The notes below the pieces were generated by a model that was given only the letters and a program-made list of their open reading frames with translations, was not told where the DNA came from and ran no database searches. From Methanobrevibacter sp. (GTDB lineage: Archaea > Methanobacteriota > Methanobacteria > Methanobacteriales > Methanobacteriaceae), in contig JAGCBE010000339.1 of NCBI GenBank assembly GCA_017652345.1, positions 109,568-173,567 on the forward strand: 64,000 nt of DNA, read 5' to 3'. How positions within the stretch are numbered: position 1 is the first letter of the stretch; each line of letters begins with the position of its first letter. The position numbers were made by a program, and so were the translations under genes. Below, piece by piece: positions 17,101 to 23,981 of this stretch.

Positions 17101-18002
17101 TGGCAAAACAACAAGTCTTTAATAGTTTTTTAAAGTTATTGATGAGTGGAAAAGAAAAGGAAGAAATTTATAATAAAATGAGTTTCGACCTTTGGTTTTG
17201 CTCTAAAAATATAAATTTCAGCAATGACTTAGATGATAGATTAGGCAATTATTTTGATGCAAATAATTCTAAACAGATTCTATATATTGGTAATCTTGGA
17301 AATATGGAAATTCAAAATGTATTTAGTGAAGATGGTTTACCAACTGAAGATTGTTACCAATCTAGCGGCTTTTTGAATATTCCAGCTTCTGCTTATATTT
17401 TTTCAAAACATAATTATCCAAGAGATTGCAGAATTGATCAAGATTATAATTATATGGGTTATGATTATTATGTTGAAGATACAACATTAAAACTTGATTC
17501 AAATCAAGCAATTATGGAACCTGAAAATAATTATGATATTACCTCACTTTCTGCAATGGATTTTTATGAACATTACGTAAAACCGACATGGCAGAATATA
17601 GGACCTTATTTTAAAACAGAATATAGTTTTACATCAGGTTATGATGATAAAGAATATTCGATTTATAATATTGAAAAAATACCATTAGTTGAAGACCAAT
17701 TTAATGTTTATTCAAATAATACTAAATTCGATATTCAGTCTACTAATATTATAGGCGGTGCATTTTTGGTAACTTGGTATGATGGTGAGAGAGCTAACGT
17801 ATATAATGATAACGGTAAAGAAGTTCTCGAAGAACTTAATCAAATTACTAAGCAAAAAAATCCATTAATTTATGCAAATAAGCCTACCGAACCACAAAAT
17901 TCAATTTTGGTCAGTTATACTGAATTACCGAAGACATTTAACTTAAATAAAATGTCGATGAATATACAATGGTCAGAAAATGGCTTATTTTCAATAAAAT
18001 AG
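17100..18002 (+). CDS. Fibre-associated protein sharing an N-terminal motif with the giant adhesin
   Basis: A 300-residue protein of unknown family, acidic and rich in Tyr and Asn like its neighbour. The N-terminus 'MAKQQVFNSFLKLLMSGKEK' matches 'VFNSFKQRLM' of the 1650-residue protein, suggesting both dock on the same partner. The start overlaps the stop of that gene, so they are translationally coupled. Later segments ('FLVTWYDGERANVYNDNGKE') look like beta sandwich strands. Inferred to be a minor fibre or fibre-joint protein. Confidence 0.8.
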   Translation: MAKQQVFNSFLKLLMSGKEKEEIYNKMSFDLWFCSKNINFSNDLDDRLGNYFDANNSKQILYIGNLGNMEIQNVFSEDGLPTEDCYQSSGFLNIPASAYIFSKHNYPRDCRIDQDYNYMGYDYYVEDTTLKLDSNQAIMEPENNYDITSLSAMDFYEHYVKPTWQNIGPYFKTEYSFTSGYDDKEYSIYNIEKIPLVEDQFNVYSNNTKFDIQSTNIIGGAFLVTWYDGERANVYNDNGKEVLEELNQITKQKNPLIYANKPTEPQNSILVSYTELPKTFNLNKMSMNIQWSENGLFSIK

Positions 18003-18004
18003 AA

Positions 18005-18012
18005 TATAAATA
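18005..18012 (+). promoter_or_regulatory. Late promoter -10, TATAAATA
   Basis: Exact octamer after the fibre cluster, 65 bases before the gp4-like gene. A hairpin (TATAGAAAA/TTTTCTATA) lies at about 18025-18053 in the leader. No Shine-Dalgarno site precedes the ATG. Confidence 0.6.
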
Positions 18013-18077
18013 AAATATGCGAAAAATATAGAAAAAATACCTTTTCTATAAAAAACGCAAATATTTTATTATATTTT

Positions 18078-18596
18078 ATGTCTATATACAGTAAGAGTTA
18101 TACACAGGGTATATATAATCCAAAGAGACCAGAAAAATGCATAAACATTAATGGTTCTATGGGTACATCATGTAATACAATTACATATCGTAGTAGTTGG
18201 GAATTAAAATTTATGAAATTCTGTGATAAGTATGATTCAATACTTGAATGGGGTTCGGAAGTTTTAAAAGTTCCATATATATCAGAAGTCGATGGTAAGC
18301 AACACACTTACATTACCGACTTCTATTTTGTTTGTAGAGATAAGACTGGAAAAATAGTAAAATATATACTTGAAGTAAAACCAAAATCACAAATGCCAAG
18401 ACTTGATGAATGTGGTCAGATTCTTTATCCAGAACCCCCAAAAACAAAAAGTCAACGTGCATTGAATGCTTGGCAAGAACGATGCAATGTTTTAAGAATT
18501 AATAATTCTAAATGGCAAGCAGCTCGTAAATGGTGTAGAGAGCATGGTTTTATATTCAAAGTGTTGACAGAAGAAGAAATCGGAATAAATTACTAA
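18078..18596 (+). CDS. Head completion protein, T4 gp4-like
   Basis: A 172-residue protein matching T4 gp4 (also called gp50/gp4), a head-completion factor with a restriction-endonuclease-like fold. Visible hallmarks are 'YTQGIYNPKRPEKC', 'YRSSWELKFMKFCDKYDSIL', a Tyr-rich strand with 'TYITDFYFVCRDKTGKIVKY', 'ILEVKPKSQMP', and the C-terminal 'NSKWQAARKWCREHGFIFKV' plus 'LTEEEI'. The E...D...ExK arrangement (Glu in 'SSWELKF', Asp in 'ITDFYF', 'EVK') fits a PD-(D/E)XK nuclease core. In T4 gp4 acts after packaging, before tails join. It is followed by the small terminase. Confidence 0.9.
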   Translation: MSIYSKSYTQGIYNPKRPEKCININGSMGTSCNTITYRSSWELKFMKFCDKYDSILEWGSEVLKVPYISEVDGKQHTYITDFYFVCRDKTGKIVKYILEVKPKSQMPRLDECGQILYPEPPKTKSQRALNAWQERCNVLRINNSKWQAARKWCREHGFIFKVLTEEEIGINY

Positions 18597-18604
18597 TATA
18601 AATA
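18597..18604 (+). promoter_or_regulatory. Late promoter -10, TATAAATA
   Basis: Exact octamer straddling the region just after the gp4-like stop, 30 bases before the small terminase ATG. No clear Shine-Dalgarno site follows. Confidence 0.6.
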
Positions 18605-18634
18605 TATTTAAATAAATTTACTATATTTGAATTT

Positions 18635-19186
18635 ATGGGAGTTTTTGATAATTTAAAAGACGAATTTAATATTGAAGAAGCAGAGTCACAAGTTAACTCT
18701 GTGATTTCTACTGCTAATGAAAAAATTGAAGAAGTCAAAGAAGGTATAAAGACACAAAAATATACCATCGAAGATAAGGAATATATTAAAGCTGAGCTTC
18801 AAGACTTGATTGCTTCTGACCGTGAAGTCATGGAATCTTTAAAAGACATGATTGTTAATGGTGCAGGAACTCCGAATTTATATGCCGTTTATGCAACGGT
18901 TTCTAAATCTGTCAGAGAGAATGTTCAACAACTAAAAGAACTTTGTAAGGATATTACAAATTACCAGGTTATTGAATCTAATGAAGAATTCAAAGAAAAA
19001 GCCTTGGCAAGTAAAGAAAGACTTGCAGAAAAAAGACTTGCTGGTAAGAGTAATGGAAACAATGCCCCTGGACAGATTACTCAAAATAATACGTATATAT
19101 TTAATCCAAAAGAACAATACGAAGTAATGAAAAAATTAGATATACCGGCAGTTCAAGTAGAACATCCGGAATTTGATTTGTCGTAG
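18635..19186 (+). CDS. Small terminase subunit, T4 gp16-like
   Basis: A 183-residue, mostly helical protein. T4 gp16 is 164 residues with a central coiled-coil oligomerisation region. Here the centre 'DREVMESLKDMIVNGAGTPN' followed by 'LYAVYATVSKSVRENVQQLK' corresponds to the gp16 core pattern (helix, '[20 protein letters not shown]', helix). It is followed by a basic Lys/Ala/Arg segment, 'GQITQNNTYIF' (T4 'GQMNIQNATVF') and a short tail. The small subunit regulates the large terminase and helps recognise DNA. It lies directly after the gp4-like gene and about 17 kb from either terminase large-subunit half in the nearer direction. Confidence 0.75.
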   Translation: MGVFDNLKDEFNIEEAESQVNSVISTANEKIEEVKEGIKTQKYTIEDKEYIKAELQDLIASDREVMESLKDMIVNGAGTPNLYAVYATVSKSVRENVQQLKELCKDITNYQVIESNEEFKEKALASKERLAEKRLAGKSNGNNAPGQITQNNTYIFNPKEQYEVMKKLDIPAVQVEHPEFDLS

Positions 19187-19194
19187 AGGTAAAA

Positions 19195-19497
19195 TTGTTG
19201 TTTTCTGTATATTACAAAATCGAGCATAGGGAAGAATTTCTCAAAAAGCATTTTGATAAGATATTCAAGACTTATACTGCAGAAGAAAAAGAAATTTCCA
19301 TCGACAGACTTACTGATTTGATGGAATTAATGGTAAATATGTTGTTAACTGGTGATAAATGTGGACTTTATGACCTTTTAACTAAGAAAAATACAAAATC
19401 AGCCAGAGTTTTCTTCAATTATTTGACTTGTTCAAATATTCGTAGTATAAATAAAGAAATGATTAAAGATAGAATTAATGAAATCTTTAAGATTTAA
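19195..19497 (+). CDS. Hypothetical small helical protein
   Basis: A 100-residue protein of unknown family, Lys/Glu-rich and probably all alpha-helical ('YTAEEKEISIDRLTDLMELM'). The start appears to be TTG, 8 bases after the small terminase stop, with AGAGGT as ribosome-binding site; no better ATG is present near it. The spacing implies co-transcription with small terminase and the following gene. Confidence 0.7.
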   Translation: MLFSVYYKIEHREEFLKKHFDKIFKTYTAEEKEISIDRLTDLMELMVNMLLTGDKCGLYDLLTKKNTKSARVFFNYLTCSNIRSINKEMIKDRINEIFKI

Positions 19498-19506
19498 GGA
19501 AAAAAT

Positions 19507-20316
19507 ATGAAAAATATTAAAGAAATGTTGGATGCAGTTGTCAAACCGATTAAGCTTGGTGGAAGTTCTCTGTTTTCTAATTTTTTAACTGAAGAGTCAG
19601 ATTATGAAGGTTCTAAAATTTTAACAGAAGAAGATGATCCATTTGCTGCAGGTGGTGCAGATGCAGGTGGTGGCGACGCAGGCGGAGCAGATGCAGGTGG
19701 TGGCGCTGATCCATTTGCTGCAGGCAGTGCAGGCGGCGATGCTGGTGCTGATCCATTTGGTAACAATATGGGTGGCGGAGCAGATGCAGGCGGCGCAGCA
19801 GGTGGAGATGGTAACGCTGAGGGTAATGCAGAAGGTGATGATGACGAAGATAAAGATTCTGATGAAAATCCGGCTTTAACTGACGGTTCTCATGACCCAG
19901 ACCCAGAGTTTAACCAAGGTCAGACTGACCCGAATGATGTTACCTTGTCTAAGGACGCATCAATTAATAACAAGTTTAATATCACTGATATTATGAAGAC
20001 AGTTGCAACTGTTATTCAGACATTAAGTGAAGACCAGCTTGTTGAAATTGAAAAAGTTAAGAATGACGTTGAATTAATTTTTAATGGTTTCTTGCTTAAC
20101 GATGAAGATTTGGATTTTGAAAATGTCACTAATGCAATATTCTTAATTGAAAAAATTGCTGAAAAGCTGGACATTAAAACAAAGAACTACTTAATCAGAA
20201 AGATGAAAGAACCGTTAATTAAGAAACGTGACAGCATTAAACAAGATATTGCCACTAAGAAGGGTGAACTTAATAATGCTCGTGACATTCTTACAAAACT
20301 TGATACTAAGGTATAA
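19507..20316 (+). CDS. Candidate internal head protein with low-complexity Gly/Ala/Asp region and LTE sites
   Basis: A 269-residue protein. The N-terminal ~30 residues form a helical leader ('MKNIKEMLDAVVKPIKLGGS'). It is followed by 'LFSNFLTEESDYEGSKILTE': two LTE sites identical in form to the proposed capsid-protein cleavage site ('SELLTE'). Residues ~45-110 are an almost pure Gly/Ala/Asp repeat (units such as GGADAGGGDAGG), then an acidic stretch. The C-terminal half is a charged helical domain ('DQLVEIEKVKNDVELIFNGF'). The gene has a Shine-Dalgarno AAGGA and ends at a strong terminator. Inference: a prohead core or internal protein cut by gp21. The function of the GAD-rich linker is unknown. 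Confidence 0.8.
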   Translation: MKNIKEMLDAVVKPIKLGGSSLFSNFLTEESDYEGSKILTEEDDPFAAGGADAGGGDAGGADAGGGADPFAAGSAGGDAGADPFGNNMGGGADAGGAAGGDGNAEGNAEGDDDEDKDSDENPALTDGSHDPDPEFNQGQTDPNDVTLSKDASINNKFNITDIMKTVATVIQTLSEDQLVEIEKVKNDVELIFNGFLLNDEDLDFENVTNAIFLIEKIAEKLDIKTKNYLIRKMKEPLIKKRDSIKQDIATKKGELNNARDILTKLDTKV

Positions 20317-20320
20317 AAAG

Positions 20321-20346
20321 AAAAACCGGTCAAAAACCGGTTTTTT
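20321..20346. terminator. Terminator of the ACCGG type
   Basis: Stem AAAAACCGG/CCGGTTTTT, loop TCAAAAA, between convergent genes; works in both directions. Confidence 0.8.
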
Positions 20347-20363
20347 ATTTTATTAAATATTTT

Positions 20364-20852
20364 TTAGTTTAATTCGAATTCTGGAAGATCTTCGACCTTT
20401 TCTTCAACAACAGGGGTTGATTCTTCGATTACTGGTTCTTCCTGAACTGTGACAGCCACCTCTTTCTTCTTTCTAGTTTTCTTTGGCTTATTTTCAACAA
20501 CCGGAGTTTCTTCAGTTGTTTGTGTTGTTTCAACATTTGTTTCAGGAACATCTGTAACCTCTTCTATTTTATTTTCTTGTTGTTCTTTTTCTTTCTTAGC
20601 TTTCAAACCAGCAACAAATGCCTCGTATTCAGCTTCAAACGCATCCATTGATTTTGCAGGAGCAGAAACCGTGGAACCTTTACGTTCTGGAATGACAGGC
20701 GCAACAGGTTCTGGCAATTCTATACCAGCCATCCTAGCATGTGCTTTATCAGATTCAGTATAGTTTGCATAGTTATTTGTATATCTGTCTCGCATTCTTG
20801 CTTGCAAGTCTTCTAAGAAATTCTTGTGAATTGTATTAACTTTTCTTCCCAT
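20364..20852 (-). CDS. Hypothetical charged protein with Glu/Pro/Thr-rich C-terminus
   Basis: A 162-residue protein if it starts at 'MGRKVNTIHKNFLEDLQARM', 4 bases after the previous stop; a longer in-frame start would overlap that gene by ~38 bases. Residues 1-45 are a basic helix region. The centre has 'DAFEAEYEAFVAGLKAKKEK', and the last 80 residues are a disordered Glu/Val/Thr/Pro tail with a 'KPKKTRKKKE' basic patch. Unknown function; possibly nucleic-acid-binding. Confidence 0.7.
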   Translation of the reverse strand: MGRKVNTIHKNFLEDLQARMRDRYTNNYANYTESDKAHARMAGIELPEPVAPVIPERKGSTVSAPAKSMDAFEAEYEAFVAGLKAKKEKEQQENKIEEVTDVPETNVETTQTTEETPVVENKPKKTRKKKEVAVTVQEEPVIEESTPVVEEKVEDLPEFELN

Positions 20853-20856
20853 TTTA

Positions 20857-21237
20857 TTATTCCTTAATATGTAACAACATTGTTTCGGGAACATTATAGA
20901 CTATATATCCAGGAGGATTTGCCTTATTCCCTTTTATAATTTTTAATGTAAACAAATTTATATTATTTATTGGATCTGACCTGCCAATAATTTGATAAAT
21001 ACATACATCGCCATCGACATTACTTGTAACTTTGTCATTTATATCAAATGGTCTATATGTTTCATCAATCTCTACAGAATTTGTAGATTTTTCGATTGTT
21101 TCAGGATTTATTGTTTTTGCATTCTTAACGGTAATAGTAAGTTCTCGAGCAATCCATTCAGGACAGTTCTTGCTACTTACTATTTTTTTAATACCATTTA
21201 AAAGAATATTTAGCTGTTCTTTTCGTATATCTTCCAT
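20857..21237 (-). CDS. Hypothetical protein
   Basis: A 126-residue protein I do not recognise. The N-terminal 45 residues are helical and basic; the C-terminal half looks like a small beta barrel ('RPFDINDKVTSNVDGDVCIY' then 'NLFTLKIIKGNKANPPGYIV'). It lies in a run of closely spaced leftward genes (3-4 base gaps on both sides), so it is probably translated from the same late mRNA as the tagged gene before it. Confidence 0.7.
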   Translation of the reverse strand: MEDIRKEQLNILLNGIKKIVSSKNCPEWIARELTITVKNAKTINPETIEKSTNSVEIDETYRPFDINDKVTSNVDGDVCIYQIIGRSDPINNINLFTLKIIKGNKANPPGYIVYNVPETMLLHIKE

Positions 21238-21240
21238 AAG

Positions 21241-21819
21241 TTAGTTTGAATTATTTTCATCAAAGAACAACGTTTTTAAAATCTGAAGTTCTTTTTTAAA
21301 TTTCTTCAAGCAATCTTCAACAGTTTTGTCAAAATCGCGTAAATGTCCGCTTATTTGTCTTGCAAGTCTACCAGCACTTCCGGCTCTTGTTGGTGGATAG
21401 TTGTTGGATTCAAATCCTTTTATAAAGTCACTTTCGGTTTTTTGATCATCATCAATAGACTTACTGAAGAATTTTGAATACATTGACCAGCATGAATTTT
21501 CAAATGACTCAATAGATTCTCTTAATTCATATCCTTCACGAAGTCTGCGTTTCTTTTTCTTTCTCTTTTTCTTCGGAATTTGATTTAACCAATAACCTGG
21601 ATGATGAGCAGCAGGAACGCCATTATAAAGTGGATTTGTTTTAAACGGAGAACGTTGATATAACAACCCCATACGTTGTGGACAACAACCTTTACAATCA
21701 CCACCATGTGGAATACCTTGGTCAGCACCGAGTGGTCCACCGACACCAATTCCGAAATCTTCATCCAAAACTTTATAACCGTTCTCTTCAAGTAATTCTA
21801 TTGCTTCATCTAAAGTCAT
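21241..21819 (-). CDS. Small protein with cleavable tag and a copy of the capsid N-terminal arm
   Basis: A 192-residue protein. Residues 1-20, 'MTLDEAIELLEENGYKVLDE', are an EA...GY tag ending in LxE. Residues 21-44 then match the major capsid protein residues 55-78 at 19 of 24 positions (shared 'DQGIPHGGD'). In both proteins this arm directly follows a predicted gp21 site (LDE|DF here, LTE|DF in the capsid). After that come a Cys cluster ('DCKGCCPQRMG'), a run of Lys/Arg ('KKKRKKKKRR') and a helical C-terminus. Inference: a packaged or capsid-bound protein, matured by gp21, that uses capsid mimicry or binds DNA through its basic run. It has its own late promoter. Confidence 0.85.
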   Translation of the reverse strand: MTLDEAIELLEENGYKVLDEDFGIGVGGPLGADQGIPHGGDCKGCCPQRMGLLYQRSPFKTNPLYNGVPAAHHPGYWLNQIPKKKRKKKKRRLREGYELRESIESFENSCWSMYSKFFSKSIDDDQKTESDFIKGFESNNYPPTRAGSAGRLARQISGHLRDFDKTVEDCLKKFKKELQILKTLFFDENNSN

Positions 21820-21826
21820 AAAAAAC

Positions 21827-22264
21827 CTATTTTATGTTTAATTTATACTTATTATTTATAGCATCTATATAAAAATTCCATTTATTTTGATGCGCATAGT
21901 TTTTTAAGTATAAAATTTTATTAAATAAATCCATATTTTTTGAATTATAAGCATCAAATGCAGCAGAAATGTCAGAACTGGTTAGTTCCAAAAAGACTTT
22001 ATAATGTGTCATTTCATGTAACATTGTCTTTTCGATCGCTTCATATGGTCTTTTATGATTTTTAGAAATTTCGATTCTAGGATTTTTTAAAATTCTATTT
22101 TCAAAATCAATATCGAATTTGAAATATCCATTTACATCTGGATCATCTATAATAATAACTGGAATTTTGATTAATGAATTATCAAAATACATGTTATTAC
22201 ATGCATCGAAAGTCTTATTTAAATATTTTTCTGTTAATTCAAAGTTGCTACTAAAAAGAGTCAT
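21827..22264 (-). CDS. SprT-like zinc metalloprotease domain protein
   Basis: A 145-residue protein with the SprT-like pattern: 'TFDACNNMYFDNSLIKIPVI', then 'GYFKFDIDFENRILKNPRIE', then 'EAIEKTMLHEMTHYKVFLEL' containing the HExxH zinc site (HEMTH). SprT-like domains are small metallopeptidases, in cells linked to DNA-protein crosslink repair (Spartan). It is shorter than cellular SprT and I see no downstream zinc ribbon. It overlaps the previous gene by 14 bases, so it is translationally coupled. The role in the phage is unknown; it might trim proteins on DNA or act in lysis or assembly. Confidence 0.75.
   Translation of the reverse strand: MTLFSSNFELTEKYLNKTFDACNNMYFDNSLIKIPVIIIDDPDVNGYFKFDIDFENRILKNPRIEISKNHKRPYEAIEKTMLHEMTHYKVFLELTSSDISAAFDAYNSKNMDLFNKILYLKNYAHQNKWNFYIDAINNKYKLNIK
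21853..21860 (-). promoter_or_regulatory. Late promoter -10, TATAAATA
   Basis: Exact octamer inside the 3' end of the SprT-like gene, 33 bases before the start of the capsid-arm protein. Confidence 0.65.
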
Positions 22265-22517
22265 AATCTCGCCATGATGATTTTAAGAAATCTGTTCTAT
22301 CTTTTACAAATGTTTTATTATTAACAGTTACTGTTACTGTTTTTGCAGTAGCTTCAACAACCATAACCTTGACTGGACAACATGCCTTTACTTCTGGAAT
22401 TTTTGTCCAATAATAGTAACCTTCTATGATATTAAAGCCATATCGTTCTTTTTCGCTTTTATGTAATCGTTCACATTCTGGACAACGTGGTCTTGGTGGC
22501 AGAGGTGGAAAAAACAT
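22251..22517 (-). CDS. Hypothetical small Cys/Pro-rich protein
   Basis: An 88-residue protein. It opens with a Pro-rich stretch and 'RCPECERLHKSEKERYG', a CxxC that could bind zinc with the later 'KACCPVKVMV'. The C-terminal half forms beta strands ('AKTVTVTVNNKTFVKDRTDF'). It is spaced 1 base from the upstream gene and overlaps the SprT-like gene, so it belongs to the same operon. No family recognised. Confidence 0.65.
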   Translation of the reverse strand: MFFPPLPPRPRCPECERLHKSEKERYGFNIIEGYYYWTKIPEVKACCPVKVMVVEATAKTVTVTVNNKTFVKDRTDFLKSSWRDYDSF

Positions 22518-22518
22518 A

Positions 22519-23058
22519 CTAATGCTTCCTTAATATAGTGTCTAACTCGTCGTTTAATCGTCTGACAACATATTGCTTTGATAGTATTTCAGAGTTAAAT
22601 AGGCAATTTTGAATTCGTTTACCTTTATATAATCCTTTAATCCAGTTGACAGAAGATAAACAATACATTTTTGGACGTAACCATTCTCTAAGCTTGAACA
22701 TTAATAAGTCAAGATTAGAAATTGCGTTATGTTCTTCCTGGGTTTGTGGATTTCTTATTAATTTTCCACTACGGTCAATAAGACCGAGCTTATAAGCCTT
22801 TGTAGTTGATGGAATTGTAGTAATAGCTTTAAGAAAAACAAAAACAAGAACATTATCTATGTCCCTGTTATGAGTACTTAAATTTATTTTCTTATTATGT
22901 GATTTTAAAGAGTATAATGTTTCATGTGCTTCTGTTAATATATCATTTGCTTCAAAATAAGCAGACATTGTTTCAGCATTGTTTACCAAACGCTGTAAAC
23001 CAGAAACACTATTTTTATCTTCTAAGGCGTAAAAAAATCTTTCCCAGAGTTTTTCCAT
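22519..23058 (-). CDS. Conserved phage protein with 'AYKLGLID' motif
   Basis: A 179-residue helical protein. The central part, 'FLKAITTIPSTTKAYKLGLI' then 'DRSGKLIRNPQTQEEHNAIS' then 'LDLLMFKLREWLRP', matches a domain I have seen in uncharacterised virion-associated proteins of many T4-like phages (xAYKLGIID...G...L..P.T..E..A...LD.L.F.L). Function is not known. A late octamer lies 4 bases before the ATG without a Shine-Dalgarno site. It is the first gene of a five- to six-gene leftward operon. Confidence 0.75.
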   Translation of the reverse strand: MEKLWERFFYALEDKNSVSGLQRLVNNAETMSAYFEANDILTEAHETLYSLKSHNKKINLSTHNRDIDNVLVFVFLKAITTIPSTTKAYKLGLIDRSGKLIRNPQTQEEHNAISNLDLLMFKLREWLRPKMYCLSSVNWIKGLYKGKRIQNCLFNSEILSKQYVVRRLNDELDTILRKH

Positions 23059-23062
23059 ACAA

Positions 23063-23070
23063 TATTTATA
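23063..23070 (-). promoter_or_regulatory. Late promoter -10, TATAAATA
   Basis: Exact octamer 4 bases from the start codon of the 179-residue gene; probably a leaderless transcript. Confidence 0.7.
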
Positions 23071-23073
23071 ACT

Positions 23074-23934
23074 TTAATGACACCATTCAGTTTCATTGAT
23101 AGAATTTCCATCATCGATTATTTCATCAAAATAAGTATTTTGTGTACAAGACTCTTGTTTTGGTCTATACATTTTTTGTGTTCCCAAATATGGATCTTGC
23201 TGAGTAGATGATGAAATTTCAGTTTTTAATTGAGTTGTTGTTCCATCTATTGTTGTTACTTGTTTATTTTCTTTTACAGTTTTATGAGTAATTGGGTCAG
23301 TTCTTACATCACCAAAACTCTTTTTAGATTCAGATTTTAAGAAATTATTATACTTTTCAGAAATAGAATCAGCAATCTTCTTCATCATACTTCTAATATT
23401 TAACATATTATGAAGTTTTGTGTTAGGATCGTCTTTTAAAGTTCTCTGATGTGCAATCATACATGCAGAGTCACTGCAATATTTTTCATATCCTCGAACA
23501 ACACTTATAAAAGTTGTTTCTTTATGACATGTCGGACAATATCCTTCATCTTCTTTTCTGACATAAGTATCATAATAAAGTTTCGGATTGAAGATATTAT
23601 GGTCTCGTTTCAAATGATTGTTGAATTTCTTTGATGTTGCATTTGCAGAATCAGCAGAAATAACCATATCACAAATTTCACACCTAATTTCTGTGTATTC
23701 TTGCTGTTTTGGTGCTCTATTGCTGCAAGTTGTTGAACAATATTCTGCATAACCTTTGTTTAAACCATTATAAGTAGTAGGTTTTCCACAAACTTTACAG
23801 ATTCCTTCACCTTCTTTCTTAAGAAACTTATCATAATACTCTTGAATGCCCAATTTATGGTCATTTTTGATATGAAGAGTAAAAGACATTGCGTCTTCAT
23901 AAGTTCTTCCACATATTTTACATTCATAACTCAT
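23074..23934 (-). CDS. Zinc-finger protein paralogous to the endonuclease N-terminus
   Basis: A 286-residue protein built from zinc-finger units. It opens 'SYECKICGRTYEDAMSFTLH' then 'IKNDHKLGIQEYYDKFLKKE' (a C2H2 finger), followed by a CxxC...CxxxC knuckle ('CKVCGKPTTYNGLNKGYAEY' then 'CSTTCSNRAP'). The pair is then repeated. The same two-finger module begins the repeat-rich endonuclease at 56760-58124 ('FICKICNKSFNNIYSFSSHI'). Here the repeats and nuclease core are missing; the C-terminal 100 residues are Thr/Ser/Lys-rich. It could be a regulator, a relic of a mobile endonuclease, or a virion protein. It has one arm of a palindromic late promoter, 7 bases before the ATG. Confidence 0.8.
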   Translation of the reverse strand: MSYECKICGRTYEDAMSFTLHIKNDHKLGIQEYYDKFLKKEGEGICKVCGKPTTYNGLNKGYAEYCSTTCSNRAPKQQEYTEIRCEICDMVISADSANATSKKFNNHLKRDHNIFNPKLYYDTYVRKEDEGYCPTCHKETTFISVVRGYEKYCSDSACMIAHQRTLKDDPNTKLHNMLNIRSMMKKIADSISEKYNNFLKSESKKSFGDVRTDPITHKTVKENKQVTTIDGTTTQLKTEISSSTQQDPYLGTQKMYRPKQESCTQNTYFDEIIDDGNSINETEWCH

Positions 23935-23941
23935 CGTTAAA

Positions 23942-23953
23942 TATTTATAAATA
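23942..23953. promoter_or_regulatory. Bidirectional palindromic late promoter
   Basis: Palindrome TATTTATAAATA between the zinc-finger gene (leftward, 7-base gap) and the long fibre gene (rightward, 28-base leader with AAGG). Confidence 0.7.
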
Positions 23954-23981
23954 ATATAAAATCAATATTAAGGTTTAAAAT

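Noticed and set aside
19640..19840. DNA tandem repeat as a regulatory or origin element
   Set aside because: It encodes a Gly/Ala/Asp-rich linker in frame; the periodicity follows codons.
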